Below are positions 7,689-16,496 of a DNA stretch of 64,000 bases, in pieces. The translations under genes were made by a program, and so were the position numbers. The stretch lies in the NCBI GenBank assembly GCA_017962365.1, contig JAGCVL010000002.1, positions 1 to 64,000 on the forward strand, read 5' to 3'. Under the pieces are notes generated by a model. That model had not been told where the DNA came from. It worked only from the letters and a program-made list of their open reading frames with translations, and searched no databases. The DNA comes from Candidatus Saccharimonadota bacterium (lineage in GTDB: Bacteria > Patescibacteriota > Saccharimonadia > Saccharimonadales > Saccharimonadaceae). The stretch's first letter is position 1. Every line of letters starts with the position of its first letter.

Positions 7689-8456
7689 ATGGACGAAAAA
7701 ATTTTTAGTCGCGTCGAAAAGAAATACCTTGTTACCAAAAAAGAACGAGACGCCATGCTAAAACTCATCAAAAAGCACATGAGAAAAGATGATTATTTTG
7801 AGTCCGAAGTTTTCAATATTTATTTTGACAATGATAACTATGATTTAATCATCCAGTCGATCGATCACCCAATTTTCAAAGAAAAACTCCGCGCCAGAAG
7901 CTATGGTGGATACGACAAAGTGTTCCTCGAAATCAAAACCAAAGTCTTAAGCCGCGCCTACCGTCACGATTTATTGGAAGACGACGATACATTGAAAGAT
8001 AATAATCTTGGTTATAAACGCCGTATTTTGCTCACGCATACAGATTTTGATAGGCTTATTTCCGGCGAAGCTACCGCCCATGAGCTTGCCGCTCAAAATA
8101 TTGAGTGCGGCTCCGATCTTCAAATCGCTAGAGAAGTCGATTACATGATAAATCATTTCAGCCTAGGCCCGAAAATTTTACTATATTATAAACGCAAAAG
8201 TTACGTTGATGACAACGGTCTTCGCGTTACTTTTGATGCTGATTTACGTTGTCGCAATCACGATTTAAATTTCATTAAAAAACCCGGTGATCTTGTTTTG
8301 CTAAATGATGACAAAAATATTATAATGGAAATCAAGGCGCCTGGCGTGATGCCGCTTTGGTTAGTAAACCAACTTTCTGCCACGCACCTTTATCCAACTC
8401 GATTTAGTAAAATTGGCAAAATATACGAACTATTAAGAAAGGAGAAAAATGTTTAA
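7689..8456 (+). CDS. VTC-domain polyphosphate polymerase
   Basis: VTC domains are triphosphate-tunnel enzymes that make inorganic polyphosphate from ATP. The 255-residue protein covers one domain: RVEKKYLV near residue 8, the Lys/Arg-rich strand EKLRARSYGG with EIKTK (about residues 69-90), YYKRKSYVDDNGLRVTFD, and the late glutamate strand IMEIKAPG. It overlaps the DUF4956 gene by 8 bases. The VTC/DUF4956 pairing with a Cthe_2159- or CotH-type partner is known from other Gram-positive-type genomes. A TAAAAT ends six bases before the ATG without a Shine-Dalgarno sequence, so a leaderless mRNA is likely. Confidence 0.85.
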   Translation: MDEKIFSRVEKKYLVTKKERDAMLKLIKKHMRKDDYFESEVFNIYFDNDNYDLIIQSIDHPIFKEKLRARSYGGYDKVFLEIKTKVLSRAYRHDLLEDDDTLKDNNLGYKRRILLTHTDFDRLISGEATAHELAAQNIECGSDLQIAREVDYMINHFSLGPKILLYYKRKSYVDDNGLRVTFDADLRCRNHDLNFIKKPGDLVLLNDDKNIIMEIKAPGVMPLWLVNQLSATHLYPTRFSKIGKIYELLRKEKNV

Positions 8457-9120
8457 TAGTATATTTGATTCAAGCGCTGCGGGTCTCGAAATCACATCGG
8501 CGTTGATTTCGGCGGCCGTCGCTTTGGCGCTCGGTGTCGCACTTGCGATTACCCACTCCAAAACTTCACAGACCACTAAAGGCATGATGATTACTTTGGC
8601 GATTTTACCGGTACTTGTGATGGCGGTCATGATTATGATTAACGGGAATCTTGGTACGTCAATTGCGATTCTTGGTGCCTTCTCATTAATTCGTTTTCGT
8701 TCTATTGCTGGCCGCGCCAAAGATTTACTAGCTGTTTTTGCCGCCATGATGATTGGCCTTGCTTGTGGTATGGGTCACGTGCTTTTTGCTACCGGCGTGA
8801 TGGCGATTTATATCGTTGCGACAGTGCTATTTGCATATACCAATATTCTTGAGCCGGACCGTCACGAACGCGTACTCAAAATCGTCATCCCAGAAGATTT
8901 GGATTACGAAGATGTCTTTGAAGATATTTTCAAAAAATACACTTCGCGCCATCATCTCGTTCGCATGAAGACTATGAATATGGGGAGTCTCTACAAGCTA
9001 ACTTATGAAGTCAAACTAAGACATGGCGTCAAAGAAAAAGCCTTCCTTGATGAAATTCGTATAAAAAATATGAATCTTAAAGTCCTACTTTCCGAACCTT
9101 GCTGCGAAGAGGAGATTTAA
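8449..9120 (+). CDS. DUF4956 membrane protein
   Basis: A 223-residue protein with about four hydrophobic helices in the first 125 residues, including the family's GNLGTSIAILGAFSLIRFRS stretch, and a cytosolic C-terminal half. By association with the VTC polymerase it may move or receive polyphosphate at the membrane, as the membrane subunits of the yeast VTC complex do; this is inference. It overlaps the neighbouring genes at both ends (8 bases with the VTC gene, 1 base with the next gene), so the three are clearly one operon. Confidence 0.85.
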   Translation: MFNSIFDSSAAGLEITSALISAAVALALGVALAITHSKTSQTTKGMMITLAILPVLVMAVMIMINGNLGTSIAILGAFSLIRFRSIAGRAKDLLAVFAAMMIGLACGMGHVLFATGVMAIYIVATVLFAYTNILEPDRHERVLKIVIPEDLDYEDVFEDIFKKYTSRHHLVRMKTMNMGSLYKLTYEVKLRHGVKEKAFLDEIRIKNMNLKVLLSEPCCEEEI

Positions 9121-10652
9121 TGTCCTCAGAGCTTAGCTTCAAAATGGATTCAAAATGGCTCCTGATCTTCGTCGTATTGTTGTCGGTCGTCATCACTTCT
9201 GCCATGATGAATACTACTCACAATAATCAAGAAAATCATAGCGCTATGAGTAGCTCCATTGATATAGATAATGGCGATCTCAAAATCAACTGGAATCGTT
9301 TTACCTACCATGATATTGATTTATCCAGTACAGTTACCATTACTAATTCTGGTGTTTATCATCTAACTGGTTCGCTAAATGACGAAAGCATCATTATAAA
9401 AGTCACAAATGGCAAAGTTAAACTTATCCTAGATAATGTCACGATTAAAAATTCTACTGGCCCCGCCATTGCTTGCTACGCGGCAGACGATTTAGTGATT
9501 GAACTCGTCGGTGAAAATATTTTAGAGGATGGTAAAAATTATAGCGCGGATTACGATGAGGATGTCACTGGTGTGATTTATTCCAAAGCCGACCTTACAT
9601 TTCAGGGTGATGGCAGCTTGAAGATTGCTGCAAACTACCAAGATGGCATCATCGGTAAAGACGACGTCAAATTTAATTCAGGCGCCTACGAAATTGCCGC
9701 AGTTGACGATGGTATCCGTGGTAAAGACTCTGTTTATATCGTAGATGGCAAATTTGACATCACCGCAAAGGGTGACGCCATTAAGTCCAACAATGATGCT
9801 ACTATCGGTAAAGGATTTGTGCTGATCGAAAACGGCGACATTTCAATTTCAGCCGGAGACGATGGCATTCATGCGTATAATAAATTGATAATCGATGGTG
9901 GTACTATTAATATACTAAAAAGCTACGAAGGGCTCGAAGCGCAGACTATTATTATAAATAACGGCGATATTTCGATTGCCAGTAATGATGACGGCATTAA
10001 TGCTGGCGGCGGCTCGGACAGTTCCACCAGTCAAAATCCATTTAACGCCAATACTAATTGCTCACTGACTGTTAGCGGTGGAAATATTTACATCAATGCG
10101 TCCGGTGATGGTGTTGATAGTAATGGCTACATATATTTTGATGGCGGCACCACGGTGATAGATGGTCCAACAAACAACGGCAACGGCGCACTCGACAGTG
10201 GTATCGGCATTACGCAGACCGGCGGCACCGTGATTGCAGTTGGAGCCTCCGGCATGGCGGAAACGCTAGGCGAAAACTCAAGCGTCTATAGCGCCAGTAT
10301 TTACTTTGATTCTACGCTTCCTGCCGGCACGGAGGTTAAAATTAAAAATTCCGACAGCAAGACTATCGTCCGCCACACCTCAGCTAAATCCTTTAGCCAT
10401 ATGTCAGTCGGCGCAGAAGATTTCAAAAAAGACGAGACCTATGTGATTTATGTAGGCGGCGAGGAATACAAAACATTCACTGTGTCATCAATCGTGAATA
10501 TAGTTGGAGAAAACACAACTAATAACATGGCGCCCGATATGACACCTGGCAACATGATGCCAGAAAATATGACCCCACCAAGCGATGCTGAGGGCCAGCA
10601 GGGATTTCCAAACCAACCCAGTACCCCGCCAGACAGCCAATATCGTCGTTAA
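9120..10652 (+). CDS. Secreted carbohydrate-binding (Cthe_2159-like) beta-helix protein
   Basis: A 510-residue protein with an N-terminal membrane segment (about residues 12-30), then many degenerate repeats of the form GDGI/DDGI (DDGIRGKD, GDAIKSND, DDGIHAYN, DDGINAGG, GDGVDSNG). This is typical of the calcium-dependent Cthe_2159 fold (PF14262), a right-handed beta-helix. The last 45 residues are Met/Pro/Asn-rich and probably disordered. The ATG at 9120 overlaps the previous stop (TAATG) and has a GAGGAG site, so it is preferred over a TTG seven codons upstream. In comparable operons a CotH-like kinase often fills this place; none is seen here. Confidence 0.82.
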   Translation: MSSELSFKMDSKWLLIFVVLLSVVITSAMMNTTHNNQENHSAMSSSIDIDNGDLKINWNRFTYHDIDLSSTVTITNSGVYHLTGSLNDESIIIKVTNGKVKLILDNVTIKNSTGPAIACYAADDLVIELVGENILEDGKNYSADYDEDVTGVIYSKADLTFQGDGSLKIAANYQDGIIGKDDVKFNSGAYEIAAVDDGIRGKDSVYIVDGKFDITAKGDAIKSNNDATIGKGFVLIENGDISISAGDDGIHAYNKLIIDGGTINILKSYEGLEAQTIIINNGDISIASNDDGINAGGGSDSSTSQNPFNANTNCSLTVSGGNIYINASGDGVDSNGYIYFDGGTTVIDGPTNNGNGALDSGIGITQTGGTVIAVGASGMAETLGENSSVYSASIYFDSTLPAGTEVKIKNSDSKTIVRHTSAKSFSHMSVGAEDFKKDETYVIYVGGEEYKTFTVSSIVNIVGENTTNNMAPDMTPGNMMPENMTPPSDAEGQQGFPNQPSTPPDSQYRR

Positions 10653-10678
10653 ATTGCATTGATTGTATGAACTTATGT

Positions 10679-10697
10679 TATAATATAGACATAATAA
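10679..10697 (+). promoter_or_regulatory. Probable promoter before the 7TM gene
   Basis: TATAAT at 10679-10684 with a poor -35 (TTGCAT, 19-base spacer), followed by the ribosome-binding site AAGGAGG. Confidence 0.4.
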
Positions 10698-10706
10698 GGA
10701 GGTTAA

Positions 10707-11645
10707 ATGCAATTAATAGCTATCTTGCTTACCACGGTATCAATCCTGACTTTGCTTTCCGGTATCGCCGTGCTTGTGGGGTCTAAAAAATCCGACCGCG
10801 GTCGGTCGGCTTGGTTTTTTGCCGCTACTTTGTTTGCAACTATTTGGATGATTTCTATTTCCCTTTTCCTTGTTGCTGCTCCGGATTGGCCAGGCAGTCT
10901 CATGGTTACCGTCGTAAACCTTACTTATCTTAGTGCTATTTTTATAGATATAGCATTGCTTGGGTATATCATCTGGCACAACAAATACGGCAAAATCGCC
11001 ATGACGATATTTTCAATTCTCGGTATAATCATTGCCTGGGTCTTTGTCGTAAATCCTACGCTTCTATATACCGATATCGTCCTCACTAATGCCGGCAATA
11101 GCCTCATTACTAATGTTGGTCCATTTTATTTTATCTATGTTATCTTTTTCTGTGCCCTTGTGCCCGCCGTTATCGTTACGCTCATCCGTCAAATCATCAA
11201 ATCTAAATCCGACCGCACTAAAAATGGCAGCATAGTATTACTGGTAGGCTTTGGTATTTCCGGTACCGCATCACTAGTATTCAACCTTATATTAACATTC
11301 TGGACCTGGCACCTAGTTTGGATTGGGCCATTTGCGATTTCTGCGACCATGCTAACTTTTTACTATACGATTTTGCGTTATCACACATTAAAACTCGATT
11401 CGATTTGGTTACGCATTTTATCATATATAGTACTCATTGCGTCTGCCGCAGTCCTTTATATGATTGTGTTTTATCTCGTCTTCCTGGCGATGTTCCGTGG
11501 CTCTACGCCATCCACTGAAGTTATCATTCTAAACTTCGTCATGGTACTATTCTTCCTACTGCTCGTACCAGCAATGAATGAATTAACTAATTTTGTCCAT
11601 TCGCTAATTTCTGGAGATGGTGGTAAAAAGGATACCAATGAATGA
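10707..11645 (+). CDS. Polytopic membrane protein resembling the histidine-kinase 7TM sensor region
   Basis: A 312-residue protein with about eight hydrophobic helices and short loops. The layout and motifs such as VNPTLLYTDIVLTNAGNSLITNVGPFY and the late RYHTLKLDSIWLRILSY resemble the N-terminal 7TM module found on some histidine kinases, but there is no HAMP, kinase or other output domain. It may sense or transport a cell-surface compound; function unknown. AAGGAGG lies upstream of the ATG. Its end overlaps the CAP gene by 8 bases, so the two are translationally coupled. Confidence 0.65.
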   Translation: MQLIAILLTTVSILTLLSGIAVLVGSKKSDRGRSAWFFAATLFATIWMISISLFLVAAPDWPGSLMVTVVNLTYLSAIFIDIALLGYIIWHNKYGKIAMTIFSILGIIIAWVFVVNPTLLYTDIVLTNAGNSLITNVGPFYFIYVIFFCALVPAVIVTLIRQIIKSKSDRTKNGSIVLLVGFGISGTASLVFNLILTFWTWHLVWIGPFAISATMLTFYYTILRYHTLKLDSIWLRILSYIVLIASAAVLYMIVFYLVFLAMFRGSTPSTEVIILNFVMVLFFLLLVPAMNELTNFVHSLISGDGGKKDTNE

Positions 11646-12600
11646 CGCTGGTCCTGCAGTTAAAAAACCGCATCGCTTGACCATTCTCCTGTCGGTCAAT
11701 GCCGCCGCTATTTTGGTGGCAGGCATCTTGATAGCGAATGCACTGATGGGTGATGGCTTGGAATTTCGCATGGTCGGCGAACGCTCCGATGTGGTAGAAG
11801 ATGCTATTGGCGAGCTCAATCTTCTCGATTCGGTTTCCGACTCTGAAGCTGAAGCTGTTAATTATATTACCGGAAACGATGACTATATTTCAACTGCGAG
11901 TCACGAGTTCGATAGCTCTGCCGTAAAAAGCGGTGAGCTTTGGAACGAGACCGCCATCACTATTTATGCTACGCCAGACGTGGATATTTGTGTGGGTGGC
12001 AATCTCTCAGACCTCGGCCCAATGTATTGGCAGACGTCCAATACCGATGTAATTGAGGGTTTTTATGACTCTTCAAGAACATGGCTTGGGTATGACAGCG
12101 AAAACTGTCGCTACCCAATCATTCGTGGCGCCGGCACTACTACTATTACAGCTGGTACTTATGATGGTAAACGCAAGGATAGTATTATTGTAAATGTCGT
12201 CGAACCTCCAATCGAGCAATGGGAGCATGAAGTCTTGACTCTTGTTAATAAAATACGTATTAAGAATGACTTAGACCAGTTGGCTTGGGGATACACTTGC
12301 GAATCTGCCGCCAATTTGCGTGCAGAAGAAGCCAAGACTTCCTATAGTCACACCAGGCCAGATGGCACTAGCTGGTCCACTGTCTGTCCAGCGCCGGAAT
12401 CCGGTGGCGAATCTGGCGAAAACCTCGCCATCGGCAATGCTGCTGTATCTCCAGCTACGGTCGTTGCACTTTGGATGAGTTCGGAATCTCACCGTGATAA
12501 CATCTTGAACCCAAATTACACCAATCTTGCCGTTGGGTTTGTTTTTGACCCTAACAGTAGTTACCGTACCTATTGGTCACAATTCTTTAGTACATATTAA
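11638..12600 (+). CDS. Membrane-anchored CAP-domain (SCP/YkwD-like) protein
   Basis: A 320-residue protein: one transmembrane segment (about residues 13-35), a middle part with bacterial Ig-like features (about 85-185), and a C-terminal CAP domain (about 195-318) with the sequence logic HEVLTLVNKIR, YSHTRPDG, GENLAIG, WMSSESHRDNILNP. CAP proteins are extracellular and often bind cell wall or lipid. The ATG at 11638 is chosen over 11617 because AAGGAT lies before it, whereas GGAG abuts the earlier one. It converges with the CapA-fusion gene with a 14-base overlap of coding ends. Confidence 0.85.
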   Translation: MNDAGPAVKKPHRLTILLSVNAAAILVAGILIANALMGDGLEFRMVGERSDVVEDAIGELNLLDSVSDSEAEAVNYITGNDDYISTASHEFDSSAVKSGELWNETAITIYATPDVDICVGGNLSDLGPMYWQTSNTDVIEGFYDSSRTWLGYDSENCRYPIIRGAGTTTITAGTYDGKRKDSIIVNVVEPPIEQWEHEVLTLVNKIRIKNDLDQLAWGYTCESAANLRAEEAKTSYSHTRPDGTSWSTVCPAPESGGESGENLAIGNAAVSPATVVALWMSSESHRDNILNPNYTNLAVGFVFDPNSSYRTYWSQFFSTY

Positions 12601-14797
12601 GCGCATCGGCAAGTTTTCTAATTTGCTGATATGATACACCGCTCGTCATGACTACTAAAATAAAATGTCGCCCAGATTTAGTAAAATCAAGTATCGCAGC
12701 ATCGTCATAAATTGTCCATTTGCTTCCGTCGTAATTCCACCCAACCTTATTATAGACTAGCACATCATCGGAAAACCCGCTCGGTAATCCCTGTCGCCAA
12801 TTATAGGTTGTGGTCGGCTGATTTAAGAATGAATCCTCCATTGTGGAGATTAATTTTTCATCTGTGATCTCATTATGTTCGTAATAAATTTTCATCATCT
12901 GCATAATCTCGCGTGGTGTTGCGGATAGTTCACCTACCGATAGATTAATTCCGAAATCATTTTGTACTACAATGTCTAGCGATTCCCTTCCAATCATCTC
13001 CCAAAGCGTTTCCGCACATGGAGAATGTGATTCTCTGATTGCGAGATCTAGACATTTTGCGATAGTTTTTCCAGTCGAACCAGCCATGGCCTCGCCGTCC
13101 CACTCGCCGTTTTGTACTTTTCGGTAACCTTCATATACGACAAATAATTTATATAGCGACGCGGTCTCAAATTTTGTGTCAGCATTATATTTACCAATCA
13201 CCCTAGACTCATCAAGATCATAAAAAATCACCCCCTTCTTGCCGCCAGTCGAGCTAGCCCACTGGTTAATTCTAATCTGCGCCGTGTTGCTACCGTCTGC
13301 TGCAAGTGGCCTAGCATTAACTAATCGCTCTAGGAACCACTGCGGGTCTTTCATGACCTCAGTCTGCATATTATTATCATATACTGTCGGGACAATCTTT
13401 GTTTGTAGCAACCTACCATTATATATATAATGCACCAACACCAAACTCCTAGTCGTGCCGGGCCACCACACTTGGTCAAAGAACAAATTCCCTAGACCAT
13501 AGTAAATCACGCCGTCACCATACAATTCAAAAGTTTGTGGCTGATGTGCACTCGTGCCTACCACTACGTCTGCACCAAGGTCAACTAAATGTCTGAAGAA
13601 TCCAATCTGGTCTCCCGCTGCCGAGTCGGCATAGTCACAAGTTGCATCTTCATACGTCGATGCGTAACCGTTACATTCATAGTACTGGATGTCTACGATT
13701 ACTAGGTCACCACGTTCTTTTGCGGCCTTTATCTCAGCCGTTGCCGTCTCCTCGTAATACTGATTTGCTCCAGGCGTAGCGTCGTAGGTCGCCCCGCCGG
13801 TCGACAGATTATAGGCCAGCATCGTAATATTGGAACCTTTTTCACTAATCTCCAAAGGCTTTGCTGCCTCCTCTGCCGTCTTACCGCCGCCGACTATCTT
13901 AATATTATTCTCCACGTATTTATCAATCGTCTCAAGCGCCGCCGTGTCTCCACAGTCTTGGTTGTGATTGCCGGTGAGCTCTACAATATCAAGACCAATC
14001 GCGACTAGCGTGTCGATAAACTTTTTATTTGAGCAGATATTCTTGGATGTTGCAAAATCAGTAAAGGAAGACTCATTTGACGTATGCGTCAAATCGAAGG
14101 ACGACAAAAACTCAGCAATATTTTCAGCAAAATACCTTGCGTCACCGCCCACTTGGGACAACTTCGCATTCATACCGCGCGACAGCGCTGTCACGCCAGT
14201 CTGAGCAAACGTTAGTACCGACTCGCTGGATGGAAAGTCTTTAGTCATCACCTCGGCAACCAATGGTAAAATCTCGTCTTTATATTTTTCCGACTCAAAT
14301 TTAATAATCCTAAACACCGCACCGGCATTAAAATCGTCTAAATAATACTTACCATTGATTTTCATTAACCTAGAAGAATAGTCTAGCTCCTCCACTGGGA
14401 TCGTATTATAATTTGAAAGTATTTCCTCTGCCGACTCTGCTAAAATCTCGTCGTTAAAATCATAAAAATCAGTGACCGGTACATAAACTTCATACAAAAA
14501 CTCATTTGAGCCAAGTTCTGGCAACTCCAAAACATTCCTTGCTGATATTTTTACATCCGCATCTAAAACTTTTTCGGCAAAAATATTTTCTAGCATATCT
14601 ACTTCCGCCTCGGAAAGCGAAGCGCTATACTCCACTACGCCAGGAATTTTAAAAACACCAGTTTTCGTGACAAATTGCACTCCGAAAAACACTGCAAAAA
14701 ACATAACAAAAAACCCGGTGAACATAACAAAAACATGTTTATTATATTTTCGCTCGCGCTTTTGGTTCTTTCTCTCGCTTTTTACTTGCTTCTTCAT
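12587..14797 (-). CDS. CapA-like metallophosphatase fused to a class A beta-lactamase-like serine hydrolase
   Basis: A 736-residue membrane-anchored protein: basic N-terminus, one transmembrane helix (about 23-45), an uncharacterised region to about 200, a CapA/PGA_cap domain to about 470 and a serine-hydrolase domain to the end. The CapA part shows GNHNQDCG (near 277), GTSAHQPQ (near 414) and YYGLGNLFFDQ. The hydrolase part has SLYK (Ser near 546), SHS in place of the SDN triad, and KVG near 683 in place of KTG. The changed triads argue against an efficient beta-lactamase; a wall-peptide hydrolase or binding role is more likely. TGTTATAAT ends six bases before the ATG, so the mRNA is probably leaderless. 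Confidence 0.85.
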   Translation of the reverse strand: MKKQVKSERKNQKRERKYNKHVFVMFTGFFVMFFAVFFGVQFVTKTGVFKIPGVVEYSASLSEAEVDMLENIFAEKVLDADVKISARNVLELPELGSNEFLYEVYVPVTDFYDFNDEILAESAEEILSNYNTIPVEELDYSSRLMKINGKYYLDDFNAGAVFRIIKFESEKYKDEILPLVAEVMTKDFPSSESVLTFAQTGVTALSRGMNAKLSQVGGDARYFAENIAEFLSSFDLTHTSNESSFTDFATSKNICSNKKFIDTLVAIGLDIVELTGNHNQDCGDTAALETIDKYVENNIKIVGGGKTAEEAAKPLEISEKGSNITMLAYNLSTGGATYDATPGANQYYEETATAEIKAAKERGDLVIVDIQYYECNGYASTYEDATCDYADSAAGDQIGFFRHLVDLGADVVVGTSAHQPQTFELYGDGVIYYGLGNLFFDQVWWPGTTRSLVLVHYIYNGRLLQTKIVPTVYDNNMQTEVMKDPQWFLERLVNARPLAADGSNTAQIRINQWASSTGGKKGVIFYDLDESRVIGKYNADTKFETASLYKLFVVYEGYRKVQNGEWDGEAMAGSTGKTIAKCLDLAIRESHSPCAETLWEMIGRESLDIVVQNDFGINLSVGELSATPREIMQMMKIYYEHNEITDEKLISTMEDSFLNQPTTTYNWRQGLPSGFSDDVLVYNKVGWNYDGSKWTIYDDAAILDFTKSGRHFILVVMTSGVSYQQIRKLADALNMY

Positions 14798-14829
14798 AGT
14801 TTAATTATAACACCTTTAATTTAATATAC

Positions 14830-15321
14830 CTACCTAGCTACAGCCGTTATAATTAACCGATGCGACGCGTCGCCACCGCTAAACAATTCACCCGCGCAGG
14901 TCATCACCACAATCGTGTCCACGTCTGCCGGCGCAAGCAATCTATCCATTGAGACGTCGGATTTTTGCAGCACGTCAATATTTACTACTGTGTAACTTAC
15001 TAAATCATAATAGATCTCATCGCCAAGTTCCAATTTACCCAAATCACCAAAAACTCCCGTCGAATGCCCCACTAGAAAAGTTTTATTTTTATTGCGAGAA
15101 TAGCCGCCTACGGCCACACCAGGTGTTTTTAGTATGCCCTGATTCATCGTAAGTAAAGTCACGTCGGATGAAAGACCAATTTTTGGAATCTTAATTTCGG
15201 TCGCCACGTCAACTTTGGTCGCTTTCGCCGGCGTCAGCCCAATCAAAAGGTATAGTGTCAGCATTGTAAAAAATGCCCCAACCATAAACTTTCTAAAATC
15301 CCAAGATTTCTTAAGTTCCAC
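14830..15321 (-). CDS. Sortase-family transpeptidase (first of three)
   Basis: A 163-residue protein: short cytosolic start, one transmembrane helix (about 12-30), then a sortase barrel with catalytic His in VGHSTGVFG (near 86), Cys in VVMTCAGE (near 141) and Arg in HRLIITA (near 153). Sortases join surface proteins to the wall or to pili. The start is a GTG with AAGGAG five bases upstream. No protein in the window has an obvious LPxTG tail, so the substrate is unknown. It lies upstream of the CapA fusion on the same strand, 32 bases apart. Confidence 0.83.
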   Translation of the reverse strand: MELKKSWDFRKFMVGAFFTMLTLYLLIGLTPAKATKVDVATEIKIPKIGLSSDVTLLTMNQGILKTPGVAVGGYSRNKNKTFLVGHSTGVFGDLGKLELGDEIYYDLVSYTVVNIDVLQKSDVSMDRLLAPADVDTIVVMTCAGELFSGGDASHRLIITAVAR

Positions 15322-15371
15322 ACCACTCCTTTTTTATTATTATAGCACAAGCAAATACAAAAAACTAAAAA

Positions 15372-15917
15372 TTATACGCCAGGATTAAACATTTTTAATT
15401 TTTTTTCGTGAGCTTTGTAGTTTTTGTCGTGTAATCCCACTTCCTCCCAAAAAGCTTTCGAATGATCCATGTGGTTTAGATGTGCCAGCTCGTGCAATAT
15501 CACATAGTCGCGTAGTGGCTCAGGAAGTTTCATGAGTCCAATGTTTAGCGAAATAGTTTTTTGGCTAGAGCAACTCCCCCACCTAGTGTTAGCATGTGTG
15601 AGGCGACACTTGTCGTATGTATAGCCGTGGAGTTTTGCATAGTATTCTAGGCGGTACGGCAAATATTCACGCGCCTTCTTCATTAACACTTTTTTCTGAT
15701 AGTCGCGCGCACGTTGCTCGGACGGGTCTTTGACTGGCAATTTTTCTCGTATGGTATCGCGATTTGAATTTAAAAACCGTTTAGCCAAAAAATCCGAGGT
15801 GTACGTCGGGACGCTCATCTGTAGCCGTCCGGAAGTTGAAATCGAAAACCTTACCCCCCGAGCGAGCGGGCTCTTGCGGACGACGACCTCCCCAAACTCT
15901 TTGTCGTTGATAACCAT
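15372..15917 (-). CDS. YgjP/SprT-like zinc metallopeptidase (DUF45, M48-related)
   Basis: A 181-residue protein with the zinc motif HELAHLNHMDHSKAFW near residues 139-154, preceded by TRWGSCSSQKTISLN, both typical of the DUF45/YgjP family. It is cytosolic (no signal or membrane segment). The ATG shares its last bases with the upstream P-loop gene's stop region, so the two are coupled. YgjP-type proteins have been proposed as proteases, but the substrate is unknown here. Confidence 0.83.
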   Translation of the reverse strand: MVINDKEFGEVVVRKSPLARGVRFSISTSGRLQMSVPTYTSDFLAKRFLNSNRDTIREKLPVKDPSEQRARDYQKKVLMKKAREYLPYRLEYYAKLHGYTYDKCRLTHANTRWGSCSSQKTISLNIGLMKLPEPLRDYVILHELAHLNHMDHSKAFWEEVGLHDKNYKAHEKKLKMFNPGV

Positions 15918-16414
15918 TATTTTTGCTCAGTGGTAGCAAGTCCAGCCAGGACGTGTCTGGTCTGCGTATCAAAAGTATGTTTTCCAGAAAGGATTAGCGG
16001 CTTCTCGATGTCGGTCGGTGCCTCTAGGTCCGCCACAGCCTTATCGTAAGCCTCTTTTGCTGCCGAGACCGAGCGATAGCGCATCTTCATCCGAAGCCTA
16101 ATCGTCGCAAGGTCAGTCTGAATCCAAATCAAAGTCGGCTCATATCCAGCCGCCCGAAGAATATTCCTAATCTCAGCGCGTTCTTTTTCGGTACCAATGC
16201 CACCTTCAAATACCAAATCCTTCTTGGTCCGCGCGAGAAGTTCGATTATAAGTAATATATTCTTACGCGTCAAGCGATGCTGAAGCCTCAGCTCATCAAG
16301 ATTAAAATACGTAAGGTCAAATTTACGTGAAAATCTTTCGCCAAACGTCGTTTTCCCACTGCAAGGCGCACCGAAAACAAGTAGTGCACGCGGTTTCGAT
16401 TTTTTACCTTCCAT
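15917..16414 (-). CDS. P-loop kinase/AAA ATPase, zeta-toxin or adenylate-kinase-like
   Basis: A 165-residue protein with Walker A GAPCSGKTTFG near residue 15 and a nearby YFNLDELR, as in small nucleoside or sugar kinases and zeta-toxin-like folds. Arg-rich LRMKMRYRS (about 108-116) could be the lid. No antitoxin-like gene adjoins it, and the specific substrate cannot be told. A TACAAT lies nine bases before the ATG. It is divergent from the deacetylase gene, with 82 bases between them. Confidence 0.65.
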   Translation of the reverse strand: MEGKKSKPRALLVFGAPCSGKTTFGERFSRKFDLTYFNLDELRLQHRLTRKNILLIIELLARTKKDLVFEGGIGTEKERAEIRNILRAAGYEPTLIWIQTDLATIRLRMKMRYRSVSAAKEAYDKAVADLEAPTDIEKPLILSGKHTFDTQTRHVLAGLATTEQK

Positions 16415-16496
16415 AATAGTTCCATTGTAACATAAAAATATAAAATTTTATAAAAAACGCCCAATTTTGTTTATGCGGTGATACAATAGAATCAAG

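Noticed and set aside
12587-14797. Functional beta-lactamase for antibiotic resistance
   Set aside because: The SDN and KTG triads are changed to SHS and KVG and the domain is part of a CapA fusion, so a resistance call is not supported.
15917-16414. Zeta-type toxin of a toxin-antitoxin pair
   Set aside because: It is a plausible P-loop fold, but the coupled neighbour is a YgjP metallopeptidase and no antitoxin-like gene is present.
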